The notes under the pieces are model-generated. The model saw only the letters and a program-made list of their open reading frames with translations. It searched no databases and was not told the origin of the DNA. Source: Paenibacillus crassostreae (lineage in GTDB: Bacteria; Bacillota; Bacilli; Paenibacillales; Paenibacillaceae). From it: a stretch of DNA of 64,000 nt. Positions within the stretch are counted from its first letter, which is position 1. Each line of letters opens with the position of its first letter. Both the position numbers and the translations under genes were made by a program. This document shows positions 1 through 10,517 of the stretch, piece by piece. The DNA lies in assembly GCF_001857945.1 (NCBI RefSeq), contig NZ_CP017770.1, positions 1,364,001 through 1,428,000 of the forward strand. The letters run 5' to 3'.

Positions 1-681
1 ACGTTTTTTTCTGCAGTTACCGTGCGGAAAGATAAACCTTCATTGGCAGAGGGGATTAACGGGGCATGGTTAATTGCGGCAGTCTCCACACAATCTATAT
101 CGATTTTGGGAACCTTATTGTCTTCGCATGTACAGAATGGCAAAGAGATCATCCTATTCTTCACTCTATGTATGTACTTATTGGGATGCATGTTATATCT
201 GAATATCATCGCTCTCATTTTTTACAGGTTTACCTTTGTTGAACTCAAATTTGCTGCACTTACTCCACCTTACTGGATAAATATGGGTGCTGTGGCCATT
301 GCTACATTATCGGGATCAACCTTAATCCTTCATTCACAAAATTGGTCACTACTCAATGAGATTATGCCCTTTATAAAAGGGTTTACTCTGTTTTTCTGGG
401 TCGCAGGTACATGGTGGATTCCTTTACTATTTATTCTGATGATTTGGCGCTATCTCTATCATCACTATCCATTAACTTATGAACCACAACTATGGGGGAT
501 GGTTTTCCCACTTGCCATGTATACCACTAGTACATATCAATTATCTAAAGCTTTAGATATATCATTTCTTACTTCCATTCCACGCTATATGGTCTATGTT
601 GCAATGGCTGCCTGGTTGTTTGTATTTATAGGACTAATTCGTCATCTTTATCTTAGTGTAAAAACACATTATCACTTCTAA
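1..681 (+). CDS. TDT-family transporter (tellurite-resistance/dicarboxylate type), 3' part only
   Basis: The reading frame is open to the left edge, so the N-terminus lies outside the window; a GTG at 22 is probably internal. The visible ~226 residues are strongly hydrophobic with about six membrane segments. A conserved-looking stretch (GAWLIAAVSTQSI) resembles the TDT/SLAC1-like transporter family, whose members usually have about 330-350 residues and ten helices. It would sit in the cytoplasmic membrane and move dicarboxylates or other anions; the substrate cannot be told. It converges on murC, with a bidirectional terminator between them. Family assignment is from recalled sequence patterns; confidence is moderate. 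Confidence 0.6.
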   Translation, partial: TFFSAVTVRKDKPSLAEGINGAWLIAAVSTQSISILGTLLSSHVQNGKEIILFFTLCMYLLGCMLYLNIIALIFYRFTFVELKFAALTPPYWINMGAVAIATLSGSTLILHSQNWSLLNEIMPFIKGFTLFFWVAGTWWIPLLFILMIWRYLYHHYPLTYEPQLWGMVFPLAMYTTSTYQLSKALDISFLTSIPRYMVYVAMAAWLFVFIGLIRHLYLSVKTHYHF

Positions 682-690
682 TATATGAAA

Positions 691-785
691 TAGAGTATCA
701 AGAATCAATTCCATAATTACGCAACCCGATTTAGCTGCATCGGCGATTATGAAATTGATTCAAGTGAAACTTTCTTATATTTTCA
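691..785 (+). repeat. Dispersed hairpin repeat, partial copy (hairpin B plus shortened tail)
   Basis: Arms at 702-717 and 746-761 form the 16-bp inverted repeat of hairpin B (right arm ATTATGAAATTGATTC, one mismatch in the left arm). The tail after it is a shortened version of AAGTGAAACTTATACTTTCT, missing about six bases. Hairpin A is absent. The element ends immediately before the terminator at 788-825. Fuller copies lie at 29296, 44611 and 58831. Confidence 0.85.
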
Positions 786-787
786 AA

Positions 788-825
788 AAATACACGTAAT
801 ATCTTTATAGATATCACGTGTATTT
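788..825. terminator. Bidirectional terminator between the TDT gene and murC
   Basis: Arms of 16 bp (788-803 and 810-825, one mismatch) around a 6-nt loop, with A-rich sequence on the left and T-rich sequence on the right. It lies between two convergent genes and can serve both. Confidence 0.8.
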
Positions 826-857
826 ATGATTACTATGTGCTTGTTATCCTCACATAA

Positions 858-2231
858 TTACAAATTATTCAAATCTTTTGCTAACTCCGATCCAACCTTC
901 CAGATGTCTCCTGCTCCCATAGTAAGAATAACATCCCCGGATACCACTCTTTTCTTCAAATCTTCCAGCACCATTTCCTTCGTTGGAATGTATCTTGCTG
1001 TGGAATTACTATTCTGCACAATAAGTTCCACTAATTTGGAAGAATGGACACCTTCAATTTGCTTCTCTCCCGCTGGAGAATAGATATCCGTAATAATTAC
1101 TTCATCTGCTTCACTAAAGGCGCGGCTAAACGCATCGAGCAGAAAGAAAGTACGTGAATACCGTTGAGGTTGGAATACTGCAATAATTCGTTTACCCGTT
1201 GCCTTTGCGGCACTAATCGTAGCTTCAATCTCAGTTGGGTGATGCGCGTAATCATCGATGATGATTATGCCATCCTTTTCACTAATCACCTGGAACCGTC
1301 GTTTAGCACCGTTGAACTCCAATATTTCTCGCGCAATAGATGCAAAAGGAATACCCGACTTCAAACAGACAATAATCGTTGCCATCGCATTGTATACATT
1401 ATGAAGACCAGGAACAGACAATTCTACGGTTCCAAGCTTCTCTTCATAATGACTCAATACGAAGGTAACTTTACGATCTCCTAGAACAATTTCACTTGCC
1501 ATATATTCCGCATCTGTCTTAATACCAAAGGTAGTAATAGAACTCTTTAGTTGCGGTAGAATAGATCTAATATTCTCATCATCTGCACATACAACGGCTA
1601 CACCGTCTTCTCGAACTTGATTTAGAAATTGAACGTATGCTCCCTTTAGTTGTTCAAAGTCACTATTATAATTCTCTAGATGATCCGCTTCAAGATTTGT
1701 GACTACTCCAATCCAAGGATGATATTGTAAGAAGGAGCCGTCACTTTCATCCGCTTCAGCTACAACATGTTCGCCTTGGCCAGCTTTCGCATTCGTACCT
1801 ACATTCATAATTTCTCCACCGATAATATAAGTAGGGTCAGTACCACATTTCTCCATTACCAAGGCAATCATTGATGATGTTGTCGTCTTCCCATGTGCTC
1901 CCGCAACAGCTACTCCCTTCCGTTCATTAAGCAACCTAGCTAGCATTTGCGAACGATGTAACACTGGAATATTGAGTTGCTCTGCTTCTACTACTTCCAC
2001 ATTATCCTTGGATAGTGCCGTTGAGTATACGACGATGTCAGCACCATGTACTTGTTCAGCCGTATGTCCAATGTAAACCTTTGCTCCTTTGGCAACCAAC
2101 TTTTCTGTTAATTCTTGTGAAGCAACGTCTGAGCCTGTAACTGTAAATCCCATTTCTAGCATAACTCTTGCGATGGCACTCATCCCGTAGCCACCGATAC
2201 CAATAAAATGAATGTGTTCTGATGTATTCAA
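858..2231 (-). CDS. murC: UDP-N-acetylmuramate--L-alanine ligase MurC
   Basis: Cytoplasmic Mur ligase that adds L-alanine to UDP-MurNAc, the first peptide step in peptidoglycan precursor synthesis. The 457 residues match the family length. The N-terminal Rossmann part has GIGGYGMSAIA near residue 12, the ATP-binding loop GAHGKTTTSSM lies near residue 112, and the central domain has YIIGGE and EADESDGSF, followed by the C-terminal DDYAHHPTEI block typical of MurC. It starts 7 bp downstream of folC on the same strand, so the two are probably co-transcribed. Bacillus keeps murC elsewhere, so this neighbourhood is a lineage feature. Confidence 0.97.
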   Translation of the reverse strand: MNTSEHIHFIGIGGYGMSAIARVMLEMGFTVTGSDVASQELTEKLVAKGAKVYIGHTAEQVHGADIVVYSTALSKDNVEVVEAEQLNIPVLHRSQMLARLLNERKGVAVAGAHGKTTTSSMIALVMEKCGTDPTYIIGGEIMNVGTNAKAGQGEHVVAEADESDGSFLQYHPWIGVVTNLEADHLENYNSDFEQLKGAYVQFLNQVREDGVAVVCADDENIRSILPQLKSSITTFGIKTDAEYMASEIVLGDRKVTFVLSHYEEKLGTVELSVPGLHNVYNAMATIIVCLKSGIPFASIAREILEFNGAKRRFQVISEKDGIIIIDDYAHHPTEIEATISAAKATGKRIIAVFQPQRYSRTFFLLDAFSRAFSEADEVIITDIYSPAGEKQIEGVHSSKLVELIVQNSNSTARYIPTKEMVLEDLKKRVVSGDVILTMGAGDIWKVGSELAKDLNNL

Positions 2232-2238
2232 CAGTTAT

Positions 2239-3624
2239 TCACCAACCTTTTTCAGAATCGGATTGATTTAAGAGAGATCCTCGTACGTCGGCAATTAAAT
2301 ATAATGTACCGGATACTACTCCAAGATCTTCCTCTTCCGTCCGTAACTTTAATTTCTCTAATGCTAATCTCCAATCAGATTCCACAATAATCTCTAAAGT
2401 GGGCTTTGCATATATAGGCTTCAATTGTTCCACAATCTCTAATAAATTGTTCGCGTCCATTTTTTTACGAAAATCTGGTTCTGTTAGAATAAGTGTATCA
2501 ACTAAAGGAAGTATATGCTTCAAGTATGATTCATGATGCTTATTAGCCAACATCCCCATCATCAAATTTAATGATCGATATTTATAATACTGTGGAAGAC
2601 TCTTAGCCAAAGTTTGTGCGCCTTCCGGATTATGCGCTCCATCCAATACAATTCTCGGATGATTTCCTATTTGTTCTAATCGTCCAGCCCATGTGGTATC
2701 ACGGAATCCCTTAAGGATATCTTCATCATCCATGACATAGGCCATATATTGACGAAGTACCTCTAGTACCATCATCGCTCCTGCAGCATTCGCCATCTGA
2801 TGCTCACCCTTCATTCCGATAGCAAGATCCATCGAACGGAAGGGTCCCGTAAAGTGGAAAGATTGAATGCTATCTTTAACACCTATACCTTCATATTTAA
2901 ATTGTTCTCCAGCAAGGTATAACGTTGAATGGTTTCGATCAGCTGCCGATTTGATAATATTCACTACTTCAGGCTGCACGGCACAACTAACGACAGGAAC
3001 ACCAGCCTTAATGATACCCGCTTTTTCTGTAGCGATGAGCGAGAGAGTATCACCTAGAATATCTGTATGGTCTAATCCAACATTCGTAATCACAGAAACT
3101 ACGGGAGTGACAATATTTGTTACATCCAGTCTTCCCCCAAGCCCTGTCTCCCATACGACAATATCCGGAACGCATACCTTGGCATAGTACAAAATAGCAA
3201 GGGCCGTGGATACTTCAAACATCGTCGGTGAACCTTGGTCAGTCTGGGCAATATTCTCAACAATTGGTTTCAATCGATTCGCAAGATCAAGTAATGTTTC
3301 TTCTGGGATATCTTCGCCATTATATTGAAATCGATTCGTGAATTTCGTAATATACGGTGAAGTAAACGTGCCTACTGAATAACCTGCTTGTAACAGAGTT
3401 TTAGTCAAAAAAGCACATGTGGATCCCTTTCCATTCGTCCCTGCTACATGAATGAATTTAAGACGTCGCTGAGGTTCCCCAAGCTGTTCCATCATGATTT
3501 CCATACGTGATAATCCTGGTCGAATCCCAAACGGAATTAATCCATTAATCCAATTAACTGCTTCATTATATGTTGTTAAGGGAGCTGTAAGCTCCGCTCC
3601 ATAATATTCTCCCAATCTTTTCAC
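2239..3624 (-). CDS. folC: Bifunctional folylpolyglutamate synthase / dihydrofolate synthase FolC
   Basis: Adds glutamate to dihydropteroate and to reduced folates, keeping folate cofactors in the cytoplasm. The 461-residue protein has the Mur-ligase-like ATP loop GTNGKGSTCAFL near residue 62, the VWETGLGGRLDVTN substrate block and the DGAHNPEGA motif that begins the C-terminal domain. It follows valS by 31 bp, the same valS-folC order as in Bacillus subtilis, and probably shares the T-box-controlled valS transcript. No oddities seen. Confidence 0.96.
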   Translation of the reverse strand: MKRLGEYYGAELTAPLTTYNEAVNWINGLIPFGIRPGLSRMEIMMEQLGEPQRRLKFIHVAGTNGKGSTCAFLTKTLLQAGYSVGTFTSPYITKFTNRFQYNGEDIPEETLLDLANRLKPIVENIAQTDQGSPTMFEVSTALAILYYAKVCVPDIVVWETGLGGRLDVTNIVTPVVSVITNVGLDHTDILGDTLSLIATEKAGIIKAGVPVVSCAVQPEVVNIIKSAADRNHSTLYLAGEQFKYEGIGVKDSIQSFHFTGPFRSMDLAIGMKGEHQMANAAGAMMVLEVLRQYMAYVMDDEDILKGFRDTTWAGRLEQIGNHPRIVLDGAHNPEGAQTLAKSLPQYYKYRSLNLMMGMLANKHHESYLKHILPLVDTLILTEPDFRKKMDANNLLEIVEQLKPIYAKPTLEIIVESDWRLALEKLKLRTEEEDLGVVSGTLYLIADVRGSLLNQSDSEKGW

Positions 3625-3655
3625 CTTCAGGTCTATTTAATGTTTGATGAATAGT

Positions 3656-6322
3656 TTACCCTCTAAGCTCTTCAATTCTAGCCAATACTTTACTTCGCTT
3701 ATCTGAATAATCAGCTTGTTTCGCACGTTCCTCTTCAATAACTTTCGCTGGTGCCTTCGCAACAAAACCTTGATTACTCAACTTTTTATCAACTCGTTCA
3801 ACCTCAGCATTTAATGTTTGTACTTCTTTTTCAAGGCGTTCAATTTCTTGAGCGATATCAATCAATCCAGCCAGTGGTAAATATAATTCGGCACCTGTTA
3901 CTACAGCTGTCATCGATTTCTCTGGAGCTTGAATGTCCATACCTATTTCAAAACTTGAAGTATTACAGAAACGCTTCACGTAATTCTCATTACGGCTCAC
4001 AATGCCGAATATATTCTCATCACTAGCTTTAACGATCAGCTCAACTTTTTTACTCATCGGCACGTTCACTTCTGCTCGAATGTTACGTACAGTACGGATG
4101 ATATCCATTAACGTGTTCATTTCATTCACTGCTTCTTGATTCTCAAAAGATTTATTATACTCCGGCCACGAAGCCAATGTAATGGTATCTCCTTCATGAG
4201 GTAGATGCTGCCATATCTCTTCAGTAATGAACGGCATGAACGGATGAATCAAGCGTAGAGTACGATCTAGAACATAAGCTAGCACGGATTTCGTACTATT
4301 CTTAACTACTTCATTCTCACCATATAATGATAACTTAGCAAACTCTATATACCAGTCGCATAGGTCATCCCATATAAAATTATATAGTAATCGACCCGTC
4401 TCACCGAACTCATAAGCATCTATTAGACGCGTAATATCGCGTGAAGTTTCGTTTAGACGATGTAGAATCCAACGATCTGAAGTCTGTAAATCTCCACTAA
4501 TATCGATATTCTCAAAAGTAAATCCTTCAAGATTCATCAGTGCAAATCGAGATGCATTCCATATTTTATTCGCGAAATTACGAGATTGCTCCACTCGTTC
4601 CCAACGGAAACGAAGATCTTGACCAGGAGTACTACCTGTTGAGATCATATAACGCATCGCATCTGCACCATATTGCTCAATTACTTCTAATGGATCTACA
4701 CCATTTCCGAGCGATTTAGACATTTTACGCCCTTCAGAATCTCTAACAAGCCCATGCAATAATACGTCTTGGAAAGGAATCTGGTCTGTGAATTCAAGCG
4801 CTGTAAAGATCATTCTCGCTACCCAGAAATATATAATATCATACCCTGTTACGAGGACATTAGTTGAATAGAATCGTTTCATATCTTCTGAATCATCTGG
4901 CCATCCTAGTGTGGAGAAAGGCCACAACGCTGAACTAAACCAAGTATCAAGCACATCATCGTCCTGTCTAAGTTCGGCTCCACCACACTTAGAACATACC
5001 GTCACTTCATCTTGGGAAACATGTAGCTCACCACATGATTCACAATAGTATGCTGGAATACGATGGCCCCACCAAAGTTGTCTTGATATACACCAATCGC
5101 GTACATTTTCAATCCAATGCAAGTAAATTTTCTCGAATCGATCAGGTACAAAGTTTACACCTTTACCTGACTTTTGTACTTCAATTGCTCTTTCTGCCAA
5201 AGGTTTCATCTTCACAAACCATTGTGTAGATAGATATGGTTCAACGACAGCACCGGTACGTTCACTATGTCCCACCTGATGTACATGATCTTCGATTTGG
5301 ATCAGTACACCCAACTCTTGTAAGTCCTTAACGATTTCTTTCCGGCAGTCATTACGATCTAGACCTTCATACTTGCCTGCTAAATCATTCATCGTACCTG
5401 TATCGTCCATAACGATGATTTGTTCCAGTTGATGGCGAAGTCCTACTTCGAAATCATTCGGATCATGAGCTGGAGTAATCTTCACGGCTCCACTGCCGAA
5501 TTCCTGGTCAACATATTCATCAGCAATAATCGGAATTTCACGATTCACGATAGGTAATAAGACCATCTTACCAATCAGGTCTTTATATCGTTCATCCTTA
5601 GGATGAACCGCAATGGCAGTATCCCCTAGCATCGTTTCCGGTCTAGTAGTTGCTACAACTATACGCCCACTTCCATCTTTTAGCGGATAGGATAAATGGT
5701 AGAGATGTCCTTGAACTTCTTTATACTCAACTTCGATATCCGATAAAGCTGTCCGAGCAACAGGATCCCAGTTAATAATATATTTACCACGGTAAATAAG
5801 ACCCTTATTATAAAGCTTAACGAATACTTCTTTTACCGATTTGGATAAACCTTCATCCAATGTGAACCGTTCCCTAGAATAATCGAGAGACAATCCCATT
5901 TTGGCCCATTGCTCATGGATCGTATTCGCATAATGATCTTTCCATTCCCACACTTGTTCAAGGAATTTTTCTCTACCTAGATCATAGCGAGATAATCCTT
6001 GTGCACGAAGCTTCTGCTCCACTTTAGTCTGCGTTGCTATCCCGGCATGATCGGTTCCAGGCAGCCAAAGAGCATCATATCCTTGCATTCTCTTGGCGCG
6101 AATAAGGATATCTTGCATAGTGAAATCCATAGCATGACCAATATGAAGCATCCCCGTCACATTGGGTGGTGGGATAACAATCGTATAGGGTTTTGCGTCT
6201 GGACGTTGACCCGCTTTGAAGTATTCACCGTCTACCCAATATTGGTACCATTTCTGTTCAGCGGATTTCGGATCATATGTCGTTGGCATTTCAGTCGTTG
6301 TCTTCGTTTCTTTATCTGTCAT
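3656..6322 (-). CDS. valS: Valyl-tRNA synthetase
   Basis: Class I aminoacyl-tRNA synthetase that charges tRNA-Val and edits mischarged threonine. The 888 residues include the HIGH signature (HIGHAMD, near residue 58), the CP1 editing domain, a zinc-ribbon-like [11 protein letters not shown]...CSKCGG segment, the KMSKS loop (KMSKSLGN, near 537), an anticodon-binding domain, and a C-terminal coiled coil rich in Glu and Lys, all typical of bacterial ValRS. A T-box leader with its own promoter lies upstream, so expression should rise when uncharged tRNA-Val accumulates. folC and murC follow closely. Confidence 0.98.
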   Translation of the reverse strand: MTDKETKTTTEMPTTYDPKSAEQKWYQYWVDGEYFKAGQRPDAKPYTIVIPPPNVTGMLHIGHAMDFTMQDILIRAKRMQGYDALWLPGTDHAGIATQTKVEQKLRAQGLSRYDLGREKFLEQVWEWKDHYANTIHEQWAKMGLSLDYSRERFTLDEGLSKSVKEVFVKLYNKGLIYRGKYIINWDPVARTALSDIEVEYKEVQGHLYHLSYPLKDGSGRIVVATTRPETMLGDTAIAVHPKDERYKDLIGKMVLLPIVNREIPIIADEYVDQEFGSGAVKITPAHDPNDFEVGLRHQLEQIIVMDDTGTMNDLAGKYEGLDRNDCRKEIVKDLQELGVLIQIEDHVHQVGHSERTGAVVEPYLSTQWFVKMKPLAERAIEVQKSGKGVNFVPDRFEKIYLHWIENVRDWCISRQLWWGHRIPAYYCESCGELHVSQDEVTVCSKCGGAELRQDDDVLDTWFSSALWPFSTLGWPDDSEDMKRFYSTNVLVTGYDIIYFWVARMIFTALEFTDQIPFQDVLLHGLVRDSEGRKMSKSLGNGVDPLEVIEQYGADAMRYMISTGSTPGQDLRFRWERVEQSRNFANKIWNASRFALMNLEGFTFENIDISGDLQTSDRWILHRLNETSRDITRLIDAYEFGETGRLLYNFIWDDLCDWYIEFAKLSLYGENEVVKNSTKSVLAYVLDRTLRLIHPFMPFITEEIWQHLPHEGDTITLASWPEYNKSFENQEAVNEMNTLMDIIRTVRNIRAEVNVPMSKKVELIVKASDENIFGIVSRNENYVKRFCNTSSFEIGMDIQAPEKSMTAVVTGAELYLPLAGLIDIAQEIERLEKEVQTLNAEVERVDKKLSNQGFVAKAPAKVIEEERAKQADYSDKRSKVLARIEELRG

Positions 6323-6339
6323 CTTTATAAAACCTCCAA

Positions 6340-6672
6340 TACATCTTCTAAATATCCAGAAACATCAAAAAACCTTTCGTCCTCAAAGGACGAAAGGTTA
6401 CTCTTTCGCGGTACCACCTTTGTTTCGTGTAAATTGAACGTTCAGCTTAGTACAAACAAATAAGCTTACCGTTAAACAAATCACGACACTCATACAGATA
6501 ACGGCTGCAACCGGTCTGTTCTAGTCACTTGATATGTTATCAAAGACTCAAACAAACAACTCCAGGGCGACTTTCGCTTAGCTGCATCCTACGGAATCTT
6601 TCAGCGTTACAATTCCGCTCTCTGAAGGGCATACCAACTACTCTTCCCATTCATAGTCTATTCTCAATATTA
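6340..6672 (-). promoter_or_regulatory. T-box leader controlling valS
   Basis: Read on the minus strand, the 330-nt leader ends with the conserved T-box AGGTGGTACCGCG (6407-6419). This is followed by the terminator hairpin at 6371-6399, which runs into T residues just before valS. Upstream are AGAGAGCGG and AGTAG, typical of stem I, and complementary AGACT/AGTCT segments that could close its base. By family knowledge, uncharged tRNA binding stabilises an antiterminator. I could not assign the specifier codon with confidence; valine would be expected from the gene downstream. Confidence 0.93.
6371..6399 (-). terminator. T-box intrinsic terminator
   Basis: Perfect 13-bp stem (AACCTTTCGTCCT with its complement) and a 3-nt loop, followed on the minus strand by a T-tract. 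It competes with the antiterminator formed by the T-box sequence at 6407-6419. Confidence 0.92.
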
Positions 6673-6680
6673 TATTTTAT

Positions 6681-6709
6681 ATAATAGCGTGCCAAGAGCA
6701 CATAGTCAA
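6681..6709 (-). promoter_or_regulatory. Sigma-A promoter of valS
   Basis: Minus-strand TTGACT (6704-6709) and TATTAT (6681-6686) are separated by exactly 17 bp, immediately upstream of the T-box leader. Transcription should start near 6672. Confidence 0.85.
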
Positions 6710-6727
6710 CTTCTTATAGTCGTATAC

Positions 6728-6780
6728 AAAGAGGGACCATCTCGATAGTAGCAGTATCCTACAAAGAGATAGTCCCTTTC
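6728..6780 (-). terminator. Terminator of spoVID
   Basis: Long imperfect inverted repeat: AAAGGGACTATCTC on the minus strand pairs with the GAGATGGTCCCTCTTT side, with an inner GTAG/CTAC stem. It lies 24 bp after the spoVID stop and separates spoVID from the valS promoter. Confidence 0.7.
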
Positions 6781-6804
6781 ACTATTCCAACTGTTGTTAT
6801 ACAT

Positions 6805-8007
6805 TTAAGGAATATAAAGAATTTGGCCTTCTTCGATCGTTTGATCTGATAAGCGATTGTGTAACAGCAGTTCTCTTGGACTCATTTGATAACGATCAGC
6901 AATCATATCAATCGTCTCTTCCCGTTGTACAATACAAAGTCGAACTTTACTGAATGGCGTTTTATCAGATGAACCTCCCAGAAAGAGATTTTTCCACTCC
7001 ACATCTTCATTATTGACTTGATCCTCATTTTCTTTAAGTTCAAGTGACTTTTCTTCGTCAAGCTGCTGCTCCAGATCTCTCAGAGATCTTGCACGACTAG
7101 ACGTTAGAATTGACGAGAATCCAACATTATCTTTCCTAGTAGGCGTAACTTCCTTCTTGCTACCTAATGCAACTTTTAATTCCGCTTTTTCATCTTTTGC
7201 TTCTATCTCGTCCGGTATCAAGAATTCATTTCCCTCAGCAGGCTCTTTCTCCAACAAATCATTCTCTATGGTAGTATTGGGTGATGAATCTACCGGAATA
7301 TCACTCTGAAGTGAATCTTTAGGTTCATCATTCGGTAAAGAATTCAAGGCTTTCTTCTGTTCTTCAGTTTCAATCTGCCACACGTTCGAGAAGTCTTGTT
7401 GACGAGCAAGAGCATCCTCATCTTTATGTAGCTCAGTTGTGTAATCTTCTTCATTTTCGTTCAGATCATCTTGAACAAATGATTCAATTGATGACTCACC
7501 AAACTTCCCTAATTCATTGTCCAGTGAGATCCGATCAGCGATATTCTCAGTTGATAGTGGAAGAATATCTGGGTTCATCTGCCAATCTGGAGCATGTACC
7601 ACTGTGAAATCTTCGGCATTCCATAAGTTATTGTCAATACGAGGTGATTCAATTCCGCGTAAAGATAACACACCCGTAATGTTCAGACTTCTCTTAGACA
7701 AGAGATCTACATCGAAATTCTCAATTTCAACAGCAATTTCATCTAAGGAAGTTACACGATTGAGTGGTACTGTTATTTCAACTGGGATAAAGTGCTCGAT
7801 CTGTTGCGTTTCAGCCTCCTCGCCTTCAGATCTGTATAGACCTGATAGTAATAAATGTCCTCGAAGGGTTGCTTGATCCTCCTGGCTAATCACCGAAATA
7901 TGCGGTAATAATTCAATCTCTTCTAGCTCCGCAATTCCAGCCACATCTTCAGACAATTGAATGCGTTCATAAATATCAAATCGCAAACCGTAGGACTGGT
8001 CAAACAC
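6805..8007 (-). CDS. spoVID: Stage VI sporulation protein D, spore coat morphogenetic LysM protein
   Basis: SpoVID anchors coat encasement to the forespore in the mother cell. The 400-residue product has an N-terminal beta-rich domain (about residues 1-130), a long acidic low-complexity middle rich in Glu, Asp and Ser, and a C-terminal LysM domain (IVQREETIDMIADRYQMSP, last ~45 residues). This domain order, and the position between the hem operon and valS, match Bacillus spoVID. I chose the GTG at 8007 because AAGGAGG lies 9 nt before it; the ATG 24 bp upstream would place that ribosome site inside the coding sequence. The Bacillus neighbour ysxE is absent here. Confidence 0.85.
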   Translation of the reverse strand: MFDQSYGLRFDIYERIQLSEDVAGIAELEEIELLPHISVISQEDQATLRGHLLLSGLYRSEGEEAETQQIEHFIPVEITVPLNRVTSLDEIAVEIENFDVDLLSKRSLNITGVLSLRGIESPRIDNNLWNAEDFTVVHAPDWQMNPDILPLSTENIADRISLDNELGKFGESSIESFVQDDLNENEEDYTTELHKDEDALARQQDFSNVWQIETEEQKKALNSLPNDEPKDSLQSDIPVDSSPNTTIENDLLEKEPAEGNEFLIPDEIEAKDEKAELKVALGSKKEVTPTRKDNVGFSSILTSSRARSLRDLEQQLDEEKSLELKENEDQVNNEDVEWKNLFLGGSSDKTPFSKVRLCIVQREETIDMIADRYQMSPRELLLHNRLSDQTIEEGQILYIP

Positions 8008-8181
8008 AGGTAACGTCCTCCTTTTTAGCATATTCTAACCATGAATCAACTCATGGCAAGAGCCCATTATTCTTAACTCATTCTATTTATATGCTTCGGA
8101 GAAAAAACGCATGCCATTTTTAAAATATATGGCTAAAGTTCAATTTCACTCTTCATTCCGTCTTCTATAACAAAAAAACAA

Positions 8182-8233
8182 AGAGGAAACGGCTATACCG
8201 TCCTTTTTCAAGGACCTCATAACCGTTTCCTCT
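8182..8233 (-). terminator. Terminator of the RluA-family gene, related to repeat hairpin A
   Basis: A 15-bp stem (AGAGGAAACGGCTAT and its near-complement) encloses a second small hairpin GTCCTT/AAGGAC. The minus strand continues into a T-rich tract. The core GAAACGG-CTAT-CCGTCCTTTTTCAA closely resembles hairpin A of the dispersed repeats at 29296, 44611 and 58831. Confidence 0.8.
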
Positions 8234-8241
8234 AACTCTTA

Positions 8242-9150
8242 TCATTTGACTTCTGCTCGTAGAAGTAACCGAAGATCAACCATATCCTTAGGCCAGTCAT
8301 CATTAATTTCAATAAAATCACCAGTAAATGGATGAGAGAAACATAACTGTTCTCCGTGTAACGCTTGCCGTCGAATATGAGAACTACTACCACCATATAA
8401 TGTATCACCCAATAAAGGATGTCCTAAATGGCTTAAATGAACACGTATTTGATGCGTACGACCTGTATCCAATTCAAGTTTAATAAGACTTGACCCTTTG
8501 TATCTTTCTTCCACACGCACATGTGTGATCGCAGATTGACCTGTGGGAGATACTCTCCGCCTCTGAGCATGATGACGATCCTTGCCAATTGGTAGGTCAA
8601 TCACAGTTAGACTCGAATCAACTTTACCTTCAACAAAAGCGACATATTTCCGCTCAATTTGTTTCGCACGCATATCTTCATCTAGATTCAACTGTGCCCA
8701 CTCATTTTTAGCATAGAGCACAGGTCCTGACGTATGCTGATCAAGTCGATGAATATGTCTTACCGCTACATTATCACCCATACTCTCAAAGTGAGCAGCA
8801 ACGATATGATCTAATGTCACTTCACCAGCACGACCATCCGGATGAATCATCATCCCTGCTGGTTTATGAATAACTAAGCAGAAATCATCCTCATAGAGTA
8901 CTTTTAACTCCTGCCATATCGAGTTTATCCCTATAGGTCGGGATGGAAATATAGCTAATCTCAACTTATCTCCATTCCATTGAATTCCCTTCTCATGTTT
9001 GAGTCGACGCAATAGCTTTTCAGGCATACCTACAACGTTCAATAGCCAAGTCATTGTAGCAGTCTCACGGTCGTCTGATTCACGAATCACTTTGCCAGGA
9101 ATAAGCTCCAGCCATTCACCTCTACGACTCCAACTACCTTGGTAACTCAT
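8242..9150 (-). CDS. RluA-family ribosomal large-subunit pseudouridine synthase
   Basis: Converts specific uridines in RNA to pseudouridine. The 302-residue protein has an N-terminal S4-like segment ([19 protein letters not shown]) and the family core with [16 protein letters not shown] (HRLD motif carrying the catalytic Asp, near residue 137). [19 protein letters not shown] and a C-terminal [10 protein letters not shown] follow. The start codon overlaps the hemL stop (ATGA), so it is translationally coupled to the haem operon. B. subtilis has no such gene between hemL and spoVID. The target uridine cannot be told from sequence. Confidence 0.9.
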   Translation of the reverse strand: MSYQGSWSRRGEWLELIPGKVIRESDDRETATMTWLLNVVGMPEKLLRRLKHEKGIQWNGDKLRLAIFPSRPIGINSIWQELKVLYEDDFCLVIHKPAGMMIHPDGRAGEVTLDHIVAAHFESMGDNVAVRHIHRLDQHTSGPVLYAKNEWAQLNLDEDMRAKQIERKYVAFVEGKVDSSLTVIDLPIGKDRHHAQRRRVSPTGQSAITHVRVEERYKGSSLIKLELDTGRTHQIRVHLSHLGHPLLGDTLYGGSSSHIRRQALHGEQLCFSHPFTGDFIEINDDWPKDMVDLRLLLRAEVK

Positions 9151-10448
9151 AGGTTTTTGAGTGCCTTATAGTTAGCTTCGATACTTTGATCAATATCCTC
9201 AACGCTATGCGCTGCTGATACAAACATTCCTTCGAATTGAGAAGGTGCAACACTTACACCATGATTAATTAGCCCTTCAAAATAACGCTTGAAATGATCA
9301 ACATTACTACTCTTCGCAGTATCAAAGTTAATAACGGGTTCTGAAGTAAAGAATGGACATACCATCGAACCCACTCGGTTGATTGTAACCGGAATACCAA
9401 GTTCACTTGCATTCTGTTCGAATCCAACTTGTAGTCGAGCAGCCCGTTCTTCTAATTGGTTATATACTTCTGGTGTAAGTAACTTAAGTGTTGTATATCC
9501 AGCTACCATCGCTAACGGATTACCACTAAGTGTTCCTGCTTGATATATAGGGCCTGATGGAGCTACTTGATCCATGATTTCGCGTTTCCCACCATAAGCA
9601 CCGACGGGTAGTCCACCACCAATAACCTTACCTAAGCAAGTTAGATCGGGGGTTACTCCAAATAATCCTTGTGCACAGTTGATATCCACACGAAATCCAG
9701 TCATAACTTCGTCGAATATAAGGACGCTTCCATATTGAGTCGTTAAATCACGTAAACCTTGAAGGAATCCTGCTAGAGGTGGTACAACCCCCATATTACC
9801 AGCAATCGGCTCAACTATGACGCACGCAAGCTCTTCACCGAAACGTTCAAACGCAAGCTTCACTGATTCTAAATCATTATATGGAACTGTTATCGTGTTA
9901 GCTGCCACTCCCGCTGGTACTCCTGGGCTATCAGGTAATCCTAAAGTCGCTACACCAGACCCCGCCTTGATTAACAAGCTATCAGCATGTCCATGATAAG
10001 AGCCTTCAAATTTCAAAATCTTACTTCTTCCAGTAACACCACGTGCCAGACGGATCGCACTCATCGTTGCTTCTGTACCTGAATTAACCATTCTTACAAC
10101 TTCAACTGACGGCACACGTTCACATACGAGCTTCGCCATCTCTGTCTCGATCAAAGTCGGAGCACCAAAGCTTGTCCCGCGCAGGGCTGTTTTCCGGATT
10201 GCAGAAATAACCTCTGGATGGGCATGTCCCATAATCAAAGGACCCCAAGAACCGATATAATCGATAAATGAGTTTCCATCAATATCATAGATACGAGATC
10301 CTTCACCACGTTCAACGTAAATTGGAGTTAATCCTACTCCTTTAAAAGCACGCACAGGACTATTAACTCCACCAGGTAAATAGTGTTTTGCTTCTTCAAA
10401 AGCAGCTTTAGAAGCCTCTTCATTTCGTTTTCCAGACATATTGCTCAT
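9147..10448 (-). CDS. hemL: Glutamate-1-semialdehyde 2,1-aminomutase
   Basis: PLP-dependent enzyme that isomerises glutamate-1-semialdehyde to 5-aminolevulinate, the second step of the C5 haem pathway. The 433 residues show [17 protein letters not shown] near the N-terminus, [17 protein letters not shown] for phosphate binding, FDEVMTGFR, and the PLP-binding lysine in [17 protein letters not shown] (near residue 272). It lies at the distal end of the hem operon, downstream of hemB, and overlaps the RluA-family gene by 4 bp. GGGGTG lies just before the ATG. Confidence 0.98.
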   Translation of the reverse strand: MSNMSGKRNEEASKAAFEEAKHYLPGGVNSPVRAFKGVGLTPIYVERGEGSRIYDIDGNSFIDYIGSWGPLIMGHAHPEVISAIRKTALRGTSFGAPTLIETEMAKLVCERVPSVEVVRMVNSGTEATMSAIRLARGVTGRSKILKFEGSYHGHADSLLIKAGSGVATLGLPDSPGVPAGVAANTITVPYNDLESVKLAFERFGEELACVIVEPIAGNMGVVPPLAGFLQGLRDLTTQYGSVLIFDEVMTGFRVDINCAQGLFGVTPDLTCLGKVIGGGLPVGAYGGKREIMDQVAPSGPIYQAGTLSGNPLAMVAGYTTLKLLTPEVYNQLEERAARLQVGFEQNASELGIPVTINRVGSMVCPFFTSEPVINFDTAKSSNVDHFKRYFEGLINHGVSVAPSQFEGMFVSAAHSVEDIDQSIEANYKALKNL

Positions 10449-10517
10449 ACTTTACACCCCTATTTCCTTAAAGTAAAAATATTATGGCATCCTTCCAATC
10501 TATGATCGGATAACTAC

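Noticed and set aside
826..1083. Plus-strand frame over the end of murC
   Set aside because: It is antisense to conserved murC sequence with no ribosome site.
6500..6660. Valine specifier codon in the T-box
   Set aside because: Val triplets such as GTT and GTC occur near the closing stem, but I could not fold stem I reliably enough to choose one.
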